This document shows positions 1-5,778 of a stretch of 6,041 nucleotides of DNA, piece by piece. The notes below the pieces were generated by a model. It was not told the DNA's origin. It saw only the letters and a program-made list of their open reading frames with translations, and did no database searches. Source of the DNA: Salinirussus sp. (lineage in GTDB: Archaea; Halobacteriota; Halobacteria; Halobacteriales; Haloarculaceae). Numbering within the stretch: the first letter of the stretch is position 1; each line of letters starts with the position of its first letter. A program made the position numbers and the translations under genes. The stretch is from the NCBI GenBank assembly GCA_028275005.1, contig JAQCNN010000256.1, positions 1 to 6,041 on the forward strand, written 5' to 3'.

Positions 1-68
1 AGACGTATAGTGCGCGCTGACAATTATACCTCGGGATTGCTCCCCGACCGCCCGAGTCCTCCGTCGAG

Positions 69-95
69 AGCCCCGTTCGACCCCCAAGACGGGCT
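69..95. repeat. Imperfect inverted repeat (possible hairpin)
   Basis: AGCCCCGT (69-76) and ACGGGCT (89-95) can pair as seven base pairs with one bulged C and a twelve-base loop. It sits six bases from the next inverted repeat. No U-tract follows on the plus strand, and on the minus strand the T-rich tract comes before it, so it is not a classical intrinsic terminator. Confidence 0.3.
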
Positions 96-100
96 GTGTA

Positions 101-119
101 GTCGCCCGCGGGCCGCGAC
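101..119. repeat. Short perfect inverted repeat
   Basis: GTCGC at 101-105 and GCGAC at 115-119 are exact reverse complements around a nine-base GC-only centre that itself contains CCGCGG. It lies directly beside the AT-rich box at 122-135. It could be a hairpin in a transcript from either strand or a protein-binding dyad. In GC-rich DNA five-base arms are not rare, so significance is modest. Confidence 0.4.
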
Positions 120-121
120 AG

Positions 122-135
122 TATCAAAAATATAG
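122..135. promoter_or_regulatory. AT-rich box: plus-strand TATA candidate or minus-strand oligo-T stop
   Basis: The plus strand reads TATCAAAAATATAG, the most AT-rich stretch near the left end. Read on the plus strand it resembles a haloarchaeal BRE plus TATA box (CAAAAATATA), centred about 24 bases before an ATG at 155. Read on the minus strand it gives a T-rich tract (CTATATTTTTGATA) about 120 bases after the end of the arlD-type gene. Such a tract could serve as an archaeal oligo-T transcription end. The sequence alone does not decide between these. Confidence 0.4.
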
Positions 136-253
136 TTGACAGTCCGCACGCTCTATGCACTCTCTCGTGTCGTGTTCAACGGTAACTCAACCGAGCGGCC
201 AACCGCGTCACAGCCCTCACCGCACGACCCCGACGACCGGACTGGGTCAGGTG

Positions 254-694
254 TTACTCCTCGGAGGGGACCGGCGCCGCCCTGCCGCCGGAGTGGTCCG
301 GGAGGTCGACCCCTGCCCGGTTCTTCGCCAACTCGGTCCGTAGGAGGTCACCCTCGAGGTCAGCGTCGGCGAGGTCCGCGACGAACTCCAGTGACTTTGC
401 GTGTGCGCCAAACGGGGTTCCGGACAGCGACGCGAGCGGCCCGGTGAGGTGGCCCGGTTCGTCGTACTTTTTGGAGTGGATCTCCTCGAGTGAGAGCCCC
501 TGCAACTGCTGTTCGACCTCGGCGCGGGCTGCCGGTGTGAGCCAGCCAAGTCGCTCGTAGTACCGGAGCGCACAGAGGGCGCCGCTGGTTCCGAACGTCG
601 TCCCGAGATATCTGGCCCACCGGATGAGCGTCTCCGCCCGGTCGGTGTCGACCGGGCTGTCGAGATACGGCCGCGCGTGGTCAGCGTCTTCCAT
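254..694 (-). CDS. flaD: ArlD/E-domain archaellum protein (FlaD-like)
   Basis: This acidic 146-residue protein is a probable cytoplasmic component of the archaellum motor ring. The N-terminal half matches the archaellum D/E domain: RPYLDSPVDTDRAETLIRWARYLGTTFGTSGALCALRYYERLGWLTPAARAEVEQQLQGL (8-67). It has the family's RW.RYL helix followed by the ALRYYE..GW motif. The second half (LSLEEIHSKKYDEP, 68-80, then PFGAHAKSLEFVADLADADLEGDLL, 94-118) resembles the C-terminal extension I recall from haloarchaeal proteins annotated FlaD. The AHAKSLEFVADL stretch also parallels the C-terminus of the partial ArlC/E protein at the other end of the operon. The start is the ATG at 694; no ribosome-binding site is visible, and a TATA-like box lies 27 bases upstream. 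It is separated from arlJ by 59 bases, whereas the genes before it overlap or abut, so it may have separate expression. Whether it is D, E or another small Arl accessory protein cannot be settled from sequence alone. Confidence 0.85.
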   Translation of the reverse strand: MEDADHARPYLDSPVDTDRAETLIRWARYLGTTFGTSGALCALRYYERLGWLTPAARAEVEQQLQGLSLEEIHSKKYDEPGHLTGPLASLSGTPFGAHAKSLEFVADLADADLEGDLLRTELAKNRAGVDLPDHSGGRAAPVPSEE

Positions 695-718
695 ACGTTC
701 ATAAGGTGTTCCCCGGGC

Positions 719-731
719 TAAAACACCGGTC
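719..731 (-). promoter_or_regulatory. Possible promoter (TATA-like box) for the downstream arlD-type gene
   Basis: In the 59-base gap between arlJ and the next gene, the minus strand reads GTGTTTTAGCC. The TTTTA core (723-719) is centred about 27 bases before the ATG at 694. That is the distance expected for an archaeal TATA box directing a leaderless transcript, which is common in haloarchaea. No Shine-Dalgarno sequence precedes that ATG, which agrees with a leaderless mRNA. The element is short and lacks a purine-rich BRE, so it could be chance in a gap this size. Confidence 0.35.
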
Positions 732-753
732 TCGAATCGAGCGGTGAGTCGCG

Positions 754-2496
754 TCAGGCCAGGAGCCCGCCGGCCACCGTCTGCGTCCCCGTGGCGACGA
801 TTGCCCCGGTCCAGGTCAGAAAGACGAAGTGGGTCAGCGCGCTCACGAAGTGCCCGCGGTCGATCACACGGATCATCAGCGAGGAGAGCACGGCGTTCAG
901 CAGCACAACAAAGAGCAACAGAACGGTCATGAGCTCGATGTTGTAGCTGGCAGTCGAGAAGAGCGACCCGACCAGGTCGCTGTTCTGTCCCCCTAGCCCG
1001 TCGGCGATCGAGAGCATCTGCTCGGCGATCTCCAGGCCGATGAACGCGGAGAACAGCGCCGCACCGGTGATCCCGTAGATCACGCCGATGAACGTCCGCG
1101 TAGCCTGTTGACGCTGCTCGCGCACCCGTAACACCTCGTTGATGTTCGCGGAGATGATCGCACCGAGCTGGCGGGGTTCCCCGCCCATCCGCCGCCCGAC
1201 GACGTACATATCCCCGAACTTGTGGATGAGATACGACCCCGTTTCGGCGGCAAACAGCTCCCAGGACCCCTTGACGTCGATCCGGGTCCGCAGCCGCTTG
1301 TAGAGGTTGTCGACGTTGTCCGTCAGCGAGCCAAAGTCCTTCTGCCGGAGGGACTCGAGGACGTTCGCGGTCGAGGTCTGCTTCACCGACTCGACACTGC
1401 CGAGCGCGCGGATAAACGCGGGGAACTCCCGGTCACGGTCGGTCACCTGCTGTTCCTCGCGCCGCATCGCCAGCCCGGGAATGAGCATCGGTGTGGTCGG
1501 GATGGCGAGATACACCGGCAGCGGAAGGACGTCCGGCGCCAGGGGTGTGTAGCCGAGCCCGACGGCCGCCACGGCGACTGTCGCCACGACCGCGAGAACC
1601 GCCCCGGCGATGACAGCCGGCCACACCTCCGATGCGGGGGAGTGTTCGTCCCCGGTCTCGAGCCACACCGGGTCACTGGGGGCGGTCGTGTGGATCAACA
1701 CCAGAAAGCCGAGTTGGACCACCCCGAACATGGCGATGACACCGCCCATCAGCAGCGTCGGCGGGGTGCCCAACAGCAGCGGTAACACCGTTGCAAACAC
1801 CAGGATAAACGTCGTCGACAGCATCATCGAGAGATACAGCTCCTTCATCACATCGAGTTTCGACAGCGCCGCCTCGTACCTGATGACGAACTCCTGGATG
1901 ATCGACTCCTGTTCGTCGATCAGAAAGTCATCGAGTGCCTGGCCGGCGCCGACGGTGTAGGCCAGTCGCTCGAGAAAGTCGGAGAGCAACTCGGAGGAGA
2001 CGCGCTTCGAGCGGCGCCGGCAGGCGTCGTCGAGTGACTGGTTCCAGGTGTCGACGAGGGCGGTGACCCGCCCCATCTCCTCGGCGAGCGTGCCGTACTC
2101 CTCGGCCCGGGCCAGTGTCCGGAAGATCTCCACACGGTCGATGTTCGTCGTCGAGAGGACCGTAATGTGTGTCAGCAGGAGGTGAAACTGCTCGCGGACC
2201 TCCCGGCGCCGCCTGTCGGCGGCGATCTTTGGGTACATGGCCGCGACAATCGGCGGGACGAGGCTCAACAGGCCCAGCGGAACGGTCACGAACAGCTCCG
2301 GGCCGGTGAGGATGAGCCCGACCCACACGATGACGGGGAAGGCCAGCCCCGGCAGGAGCACGAGGGCCACGTACCGCTCGACGGACATCCGCATATACCG
2401 GTAGGCGTCGACGGCCGACCGGAGGAACCGGCGTAGCTGGCGTGCCACGCCGCCCGACTCCCCGTCACCCGGGCTGTGCTCACGACGCGTCGCCAT
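754..2496 (-). CDS. arlJ/flaJ: Archaellum membrane platform protein ArlJ (FlaJ)
   Basis: This 580-residue polytopic protein is the membrane core onto which ArlI docks and from which the filament is built. It is homologous to GspF/PilC platform proteins but larger. I see about nine hydrophobic segments, near residues 42-62, 68-88, 225-243, 249-271, 293-315, 325-344, 468-489, 518-542 and 553-577. The two long cytoplasmic loops (about 90-220 and 345-465) carry the T2SF-type helical domains. Their conserved-looking parts are EQFHLLLTHITVLSTTNIDRVEIFRTLARAEEYG and, in the second loop, REFPAFIRALGSVESVKQTSTANVLESL. These loops are positively charged, as expected for ArlI docking. ATG at 2496 (TGATG overlap with arlI) is preferred because the GAGGTGA site at 2510-2504 lies seven bases upstream. 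A GTG one codon earlier (2499) is the alternative. The main co-translated block ends here, and a 59-base gap follows. Confidence 0.95.
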   Translation of the reverse strand: MATRREHSPGDGESGGVARQLRRFLRSAVDAYRYMRMSVERYVALVLLPGLAFPVIVWVGLILTGPELFVTVPLGLLSLVPPIVAAMYPKIAADRRRREVREQFHLLLTHITVLSTTNIDRVEIFRTLARAEEYGTLAEEMGRVTALVDTWNQSLDDACRRRSKRVSSELLSDFLERLAYTVGAGQALDDFLIDEQESIIQEFVIRYEAALSKLDVMKELYLSMMLSTTFILVFATVLPLLLGTPPTLLMGGVIAMFGVVQLGFLVLIHTTAPSDPVWLETGDEHSPASEVWPAVIAGAVLAVVATVAVAAVGLGYTPLAPDVLPLPVYLAIPTTPMLIPGLAMRREEQQVTDRDREFPAFIRALGSVESVKQTSTANVLESLRQKDFGSLTDNVDNLYKRLRTRIDVKGSWELFAAETGSYLIHKFGDMYVVGRRMGGEPRQLGAIISANINEVLRVREQRQQATRTFIGVIYGITGAALFSAFIGLEIAEQMLSIADGLGGQNSDLVGSLFSTASYNIELMTVLLLFVVLLNAVLSSLMIRVIDRGHFVSALTHFVFLTWTGAIVATGTQTVAGGLLA

Positions 2497-4178
2497 CACG
2501 CGCTCACCTCGGCGAGCCCGCGCATCTCGATCGGGAGCGCCTGGACCCCGTCGCGCTGGAAGGTCTCGATTGCCTCGTTGACCTCGTGGTAGCCCACGAC
2601 GTCGGCGTCGATCAGCCGGCGGATGATCTCCGCCCGCCGGTCGAGTTCGTTGTAGATCTCGCGGGTGTCCTCGTAGCCCAGCAGGGTCGCGATCTGGTTC
2701 TCGAGGACGTGGCTGTTGTTCCGGCCTTTAAATGCGACCTCGTCCTCGCGGGGGTCCCAGCTGAAGGACTCACGGGTCACGACCCCGCCTTCCTCGTCGG
2801 AGTAGCCCTCGATCTCCTGAACGCTGGTCACACGCCGGAGGACCTCGTCGTCCTGTTTGACGCGGTTCTGGAACAGCGCAACGTCGCAGTTGTCCATGAA
2901 CGTCTCGGGGACGTTGATCGGGTTGGAGGTGAACCGCTGGATCATCGAGACGATGTCGCTGGCGTGGAAGGTGAGCAGGACCGGGTGACCGGTCTGTGCG
3001 GCCTGGAAGGCCATCTGTGCCTCGGCCCCGCGCACCTCGCCGACGACGATGTACTCCGGGCGCGACCGGAGTGCCGCGGCCACTAGGTCGAACATGTCGA
3101 CCTCCGAGCCGTCCTCGCCGCCACCGCCCCCCTCACGGGTGAGCAGTTGCTGCCAGTTGTCGTGTGGGGGCATCACCTCGGCGGTGTCCTCGGCGGTGTA
3201 GATCTTGTGGTCCCGGGGGATGAACGAGAACATCGAGTTGAGGGTCGTGGTCTTTCCCGAGGCCGTCTCCCCGACAACGAACACCGTCTGTTCGTTCTCC
3301 ATACACAGCCAGAGATACGCCGCAAGCTCCGGCGACAGTGTCCCCCACTTGGTGATCTGGAAGATCGACAGCGGGACATCCTCGCCCTGCCGGATCGTGA
3401 GTGAGGGGCCCTTGATACTCACGTCGTCGGAGTAGATGATGTTGATCCGGGAGCCGTTCGGGAGCGTCGAGTCGATGATCGGGTCGGAGTCCGACACCGG
3501 GTGGTCCATCCGCTCGCCCATGTTCCGGATCCAGCTGTCGAACTGCTCGGTGTCCCCGAAGTCAGCCGTCGTCTCGACCATCCCAAACACCCCGTGGTCG
3601 ACGTAACAGGCGTGCGGGCCGATGACGTGGATATCCTCGTTCATCGGGTCGGCCATCACCGGCTCCAGAGGGCCCAGCCCGACGATATCCCGCTTGAGGA
3701 CGTACCGGAGCCGGTCGTATGTCTGGCGGTCGACGGCGAACTGGCCGCCTGTGACCGCCTGTCTGACCCGGCCGAGCAGGGAGCCGCCACCCGCACTGAC
3801 CGTCAGGACCTCGTCGACGAGCGTGTCGATGTGGGCGTCGAAATCCTCGCTCTCGCTGGGGACGGGCTTCGTGACCGAGCGGTCGAGCACCTCCCCGCGG
3901 AGCTGTCCGTAGAGCTGTTCCTCGCGAGGGGACAGTGACGGCTCGAGACAGTAGTAGGTGGTGTCACTGCCACGCTCGCCGTGGACGTGGACGTACACCG
4001 GGGGTTCGGCCGGGTAGAGGAGATTCGGATTTCCGGTGTCGTGTTCGTCCGTCGGCTCCTCGGCGTAGACGGGGTAGGTCCCGGTCCGGCCGTAAAAGGA
4101 CTCGAGATGGTCGGCGATGTGGGTGTGGTCGTCCATGACCGCCCGGAGTGGCTCGGTGAGCCGTGTGTTCGCTCTCAT
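2496..4178 (-). CDS. arlI/flaI: Archaellum motor ATPase ArlI (FlaI)
   Basis: This 560-residue secretion-superfamily ATPase (type II/IV, GspE/PilB/FlaI) powers both assembly and rotation of the archaellum as a cytoplasmic hexamer docked on ArlJ. The N-terminal 120 residues are acidic and variable. The conserved part includes YVLKRDIVGLGPLEPVMADP (159-178), NGSRINIIYSDDVSIKGPSLTIRQ (241-264), Walker A GETASGKTT (303-311), the Asp box YTAEDTAEVMPPHDNW (327-342), Walker B YIVVGEVRGAEA (376-387, Glu 381) and the His box GHPVLLTFHASD (397-408). All catalytic motifs are intact. A run of five glycines (350-354) follows the Asp box in a flexible acidic loop. Length is ordinary for haloarchaeal FlaI. 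The ATG at 4178 overlaps the arlH stop (ATGA), with a weak GAGGA ribosome-binding site at 4190-4186, seven bases away. The TGA stop overlaps the arlJ start. Confidence 0.97.
   Translation of the reverse strand: MRANTRLTEPLRAVMDDHTHIADHLESFYGRTGTYPVYAEEPTDEHDTGNPNLLYPAEPPVYVHVHGERGSDTTYYCLEPSLSPREEQLYGQLRGEVLDRSVTKPVPSESEDFDAHIDTLVDEVLTVSAGGGSLLGRVRQAVTGGQFAVDRQTYDRLRYVLKRDIVGLGPLEPVMADPMNEDIHVIGPHACYVDHGVFGMVETTADFGDTEQFDSWIRNMGERMDHPVSDSDPIIDSTLPNGSRINIIYSDDVSIKGPSLTIRQGEDVPLSIFQITKWGTLSPELAAYLWLCMENEQTVFVVGETASGKTTTLNSMFSFIPRDHKIYTAEDTAEVMPPHDNWQQLLTREGGGGGEDGSEVDMFDLVAAALRSRPEYIVVGEVRGAEAQMAFQAAQTGHPVLLTFHASDIVSMIQRFTSNPINVPETFMDNCDVALFQNRVKQDDEVLRRVTSVQEIEGYSDEEGGVVTRESFSWDPREDEVAFKGRNNSHVLENQIATLLGYEDTREIYNELDRRAEIIRRLIDADVVGYHEVNEAIETFQRDGVQALPIEMRGLAEVSA
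2504..2510 (-). promoter_or_regulatory. Shine-Dalgarno site of arlJ
   Basis: GAGGTGA on the minus strand lies within the last codons of arlI. It is seven bases before the ATG at 2496 and four before the GTG at 2499. The spacing favours the ATG as the true start. Confidence 0.65.
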
Positions 4179-4885
4179 GCGACCGTCCTCGACTCGATGA
4201 CGAGCCCACGGCCCTGCTGGACCGAGAAGCTGATCGTGTCGTCGACAGGGTCTTTCATACCGGCAAACCGGCGGACTATCGCCGTCCGCTGGACCGACTG
4301 GCCGACGACCTCGCTTTGCAGGTCGAGGAACACGTCGGCGGCCGACCGGAGTGGCCCCAGCGCACGGTCACCCACCGTCGTCGGGTCGACGGTCAGGACG
4401 ACGAGTGTGTTCGCCGCGAGTGCGGCCTCCAGCCGGGCGGTCACTCGCTCCATCGCCAGGTCAGCGTCCTCGGTCCCGAGCACCGGCCCCAACTCGGGGT
4501 CGTTCCGACAGAGTGCCCCAAACCCGTCGGCGACAACAGCCCTCCGGTCCCACAGCGGGCTCGGGCGCAGAAACCGGTCGACCAGCCGCTGGTCGCTGTC
4601 GACCTGTGCGCGGAAGTACCGCAGCCGGTCGTCCAGCAGGTGGTCGACAACGCCGTAGGACAGCGAGTGCATCTGGCTGACGTACTCGCCGACGGACTGC
4701 TCCGTCGACACCAGCCCGACGGTCGTCCCCTCCTCGCACAGCCCGTAGGCGACCCGCGAGGCGAGGACCGACTTTCCGGCCCCGGTCTCACCCTCGACGA
4801 GGACGAGACTCCCGGCCGGCAGCCCGCCGCCGAAGGCGTTGTTGACCCGGTCGCGTTTCTCCAGGCCGAGCGAGTGGTGGTTCAT
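4175..4885 (-). CDS. arlH/flaH: Archaellum motor regulatory ATP-binding protein ArlH (FlaH)
   Basis: This 236-residue KaiC/RecA-like protein sits beneath the archaellum motor. In other archaea it binds ATP and interacts with ArlI, probably regulating it. It opens MNHHSLGLEKRDRVNNAFGG, followed by GGLPAGSLVLVEG (about 19-32) and the Walker A motif GETGAGKS (about 32-39), as in the family. The candidate Walker B strand is RRAVVADGFGAL (Asp about 120), without an obvious catalytic Glu next to it, in keeping with FlaH being a weak or inactive ATPase. The strand LVVLTVDPTTV (about 161-171) and the C-terminal ISFSVQQGRGLVIESRTVA are also typical. The frame stays open to 4996, but that extension is very Arg-rich and lies inside arlG. 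I chose the ATG at 4885 because it forms an ATGA overlap with the arlG stop and the protein then has normal length. No Shine-Dalgarno sequence is evident, so coupling to arlG is likely. The TGA overlaps the arlI start by four bases. Confidence 0.93.
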   Translation of the reverse strand: MNHHSLGLEKRDRVNNAFGGGLPAGSLVLVEGETGAGKSVLASRVAYGLCEEGTTVGLVSTEQSVGEYVSQMHSLSYGVVDHLLDDRLRYFRAQVDSDQRLVDRFLRPSPLWDRRAVVADGFGALCRNDPELGPVLGTEDADLAMERVTARLEAALAANTLVVLTVDPTTVGDRALGPLRSAADVFLDLQSEVVGQSVQRTAIVRRFAGMKDPVDDTISFSVQQGRGLVIESRTVA

Positions 4886-5334
4886 GTTTGGAATCTGAAT
4901 GTCTCGCGCTCGCTGCCGACCACGACCGTCACGCGGTGGTCGTCGGCGGCGAGCGACTCGTTCACGACGACCCTTGCGACGTCCCCGGTGCGCCACGTGT
5001 CACCGCCGAGGACGCTTGCGTTGTACGACGACGGGGAGACATAGCGGCCGTCGACGAGCACCTCGAGTACCGACGACTGGGCGGCGAGTGTCCGTCTGCC
5101 GGTGTTCTTCACCAGCACCGTCACCTCGTCCCGTGTGTCGTCGTACACCGCATCGCTGCTGGAGTCGCTGATGATCTCGATGTCGGTGTCGAGGTCGGCG
5201 GCGACGTCACCGCCACGCTCGTCCACCGAGTTCGCGATGTCGCCGACGGTCGTGACCATCACGCCCGAGACGGCGGCCGCGATACTCACCGCGGCGATAA
5301 AGATGACCAGCGTCGAGACGGAGGTGCTGGCCAC
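4882..5334 (-). CDS. arlG/flaG: Archaellum stator protein ArlG (FlaG)
   Basis: This 150-residue protein begins (V/M)ASTSVSTLVIFIAAVSIAAAVSGVMV, a short polar start followed by one membrane helix (about 8-28), which is typical of haloarchaeal FlaG. A linker containing DLDTDIEIISD (about 47-57) follows, then a beta-rich domain (VTVLVKNTGRRTL, VLEVLVDGRYV, HRVTVVVG). FlaG is known from other archaea to assemble outside the membrane and interact with FlaF to anchor the motor. Two sequons lie in the external part (NAS 105-107, NES 125-127). The start is GTG at 5334-5332, immediately after the arlF stop. It is strongly supported by a GGAGGTG ribosome-binding site at 5347-5341, six bases away, and no other start lies before the membrane helix. 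The TGA stop overlaps the ATG of arlH by four bases. Confidence 0.9.
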   Translation of the reverse strand: MASTSVSTLVIFIAAVSIAAAVSGVMVTTVGDIANSVDERGGDVAADLDTDIEIISDSSSDAVYDDTRDEVTVLVKNTGRRTLAAQSSVLEVLVDGRYVSPSSYNASVLGGDTWRTGDVARVVVNESLAADDHRVTVVVGSERETFRFQT

Positions 5335-5778
5335 TCAGACCACCTCCACGGCCCCGGCGGCGGCGACCCCCGGCCCGGTGACCACGAACACCCGCTCGGG
5401 TGCACTCGGCTCGCCCCGCGTGAGCGTCAGGTTCTCCCCGGGGCTCCAGACCTCGGTCGCTGTGTCCCCTCCGACGGACCGGTTGGCCGCGGACAACACG
5501 GCGTACTCCCCGTCGACCAGGAGGTCGACCGCCGGCACGTCGAGCGTCGATGCGCCGGTGTTCGTGACGGTCACGGTGAGTGTCTCCTGGCTCGTGTTGT
5601 ACGTGGCGTCGACCAGGCTGACGGCCGTGTTCTGGCGCTCGAGTGCCCGCTCGTCGCGTGCCTCGACCGCGTCGGCGCGCCGCTCGGTTGCCCGGTCGAC
5701 GGCCGGATAGAGGGTCGCGGCGCTCACTAGCAGGCCGATGAGCACCACAGCCACGGCACCACTCACACTGAAGCCCAT
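5335..5778 (-). CDS. arlF/flaF: Archaellum stator/anchor protein ArlF (FlaF)
   Basis: This 147-residue protein has one N-terminal membrane segment (GAVAVVLIGLLVSAATLYPAV, about 7-27). A charged, probably helical linker follows (DRATERRADAVEARDERALERQN, about 28-50), and then a beta-strand-rich domain (LTVTVTNTGASTLDVPAVDLLVDGEY and onward). This is the layout of FlaF, whose external domain has an archaellin-like beta-sandwich fold and contacts the S-layer; with ArlG it is thought to act as the stator. Three N-glycosylation sequons lie in the predicted external part (NTS 61-63, NRS 99-101, NLT 116-118). The start ATG overlaps the TAA of the upstream gene by one base and has no clear Shine-Dalgarno sequence before it, so it probably relies on re-initiation. 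The TGA stop directly abuts the GTG of arlG. Sequence conservation in ArlF is low, so the call rests on topology plus gene order. Confidence 0.88.
   Translation of the reverse strand: MGFSVSGAVAVVLIGLLVSAATLYPAVDRATERRADAVEARDERALERQNTAVSLVDATYNTSQETLTVTVTNTGASTLDVPAVDLLVDGEYAVLSAANRSVGGDTATEVWSPGENLTLTRGEPSAPERVFVVTGPGVAAAGAVEVV
5341..5347 (-). promoter_or_regulatory. Shine-Dalgarno site of arlG
   Basis: GGAGGTG on the minus strand is a near-full match to the anti-Shine-Dalgarno end of haloarchaeal 16S rRNA. It lies inside the last codons of arlF, six bases before the GTG at 5334. It fixes the non-ATG start of arlG and suggests efficient independent initiation there, unlike most other junctions in the operon. 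Confidence 0.75.

Larger units (their letters stand above)
1..253. other. Intergenic region after the archaellum genes, no supported gene
   Basis: No convincing coding region was found on either strand. The minus strand has no ATG or GTG start between about 120 and the left edge. The plus-strand frames starting near 136 and 155 run antisense into the end of the arlD-type gene and do not look like haloarchaeal protein. The region holds AT-rich boxes (5-9, 22-29, 122-135) and two small inverted repeats. AATTATACC at 22-30, or its complement GGTATAATT, could be a TATA box for a gene past the left edge, but this cannot be tested here. Confidence 0.6.

Noticed and set aside
60..120. tRNA-like stretch around GTTCGACCCCC
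   Set aside because: The bases flanking the TTCGA do not pair as a T-arm on either strand, and no acceptor or anticodon stem can be drawn.
155..343. Small plus-strand frame of 62 codons behind the TATA-like box
   Set aside because: It has no recognisable domain, non-haloarchaeal composition, and overlaps the end of a supported gene. It is kept only as a possible transcript in the findings.
247..702. Alternative minus-strand frame over the arlD-type gene (151 codons)
   Set aside because: It is Ser/Arg/Thr-rich with no motif, whereas the neighbouring frame carries the ArlD/E domain.
1222..1785. Plus-strand open frame of 187 codons
   Set aside because: It is antisense to arlJ membrane and loop segments; composition and position mark it as a shadow.
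2442..3086. Plus-strand open frame of 214 codons
   Set aside because: It is antisense to the conserved ArlI C-terminal half and crosses the arlI/arlJ junction, with no recognisable domain.
4886..4996. N-terminal extension of ArlH in the same frame
   Set aside because: The extra 37 residues are Arg-rich, lie inside arlG, and would make ArlH longer than usual. The ATG at 4885 overlaps the arlG stop and directly precedes the conserved domain.
4163..5044. Long plus-strand open frame of 293 codons
   Set aside because: It is antisense to arlH and arlG and has no family resemblance. Long mirror frames are expected opposite high-GC haloarchaeal genes.
4888..5730. Plus-strand open frame of 280 codons
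   Set aside because: It is antisense to arlG and arlF and rich in His, Asp and Arg in the manner of a mirror frame, while the minus-strand genes are clearly supported.
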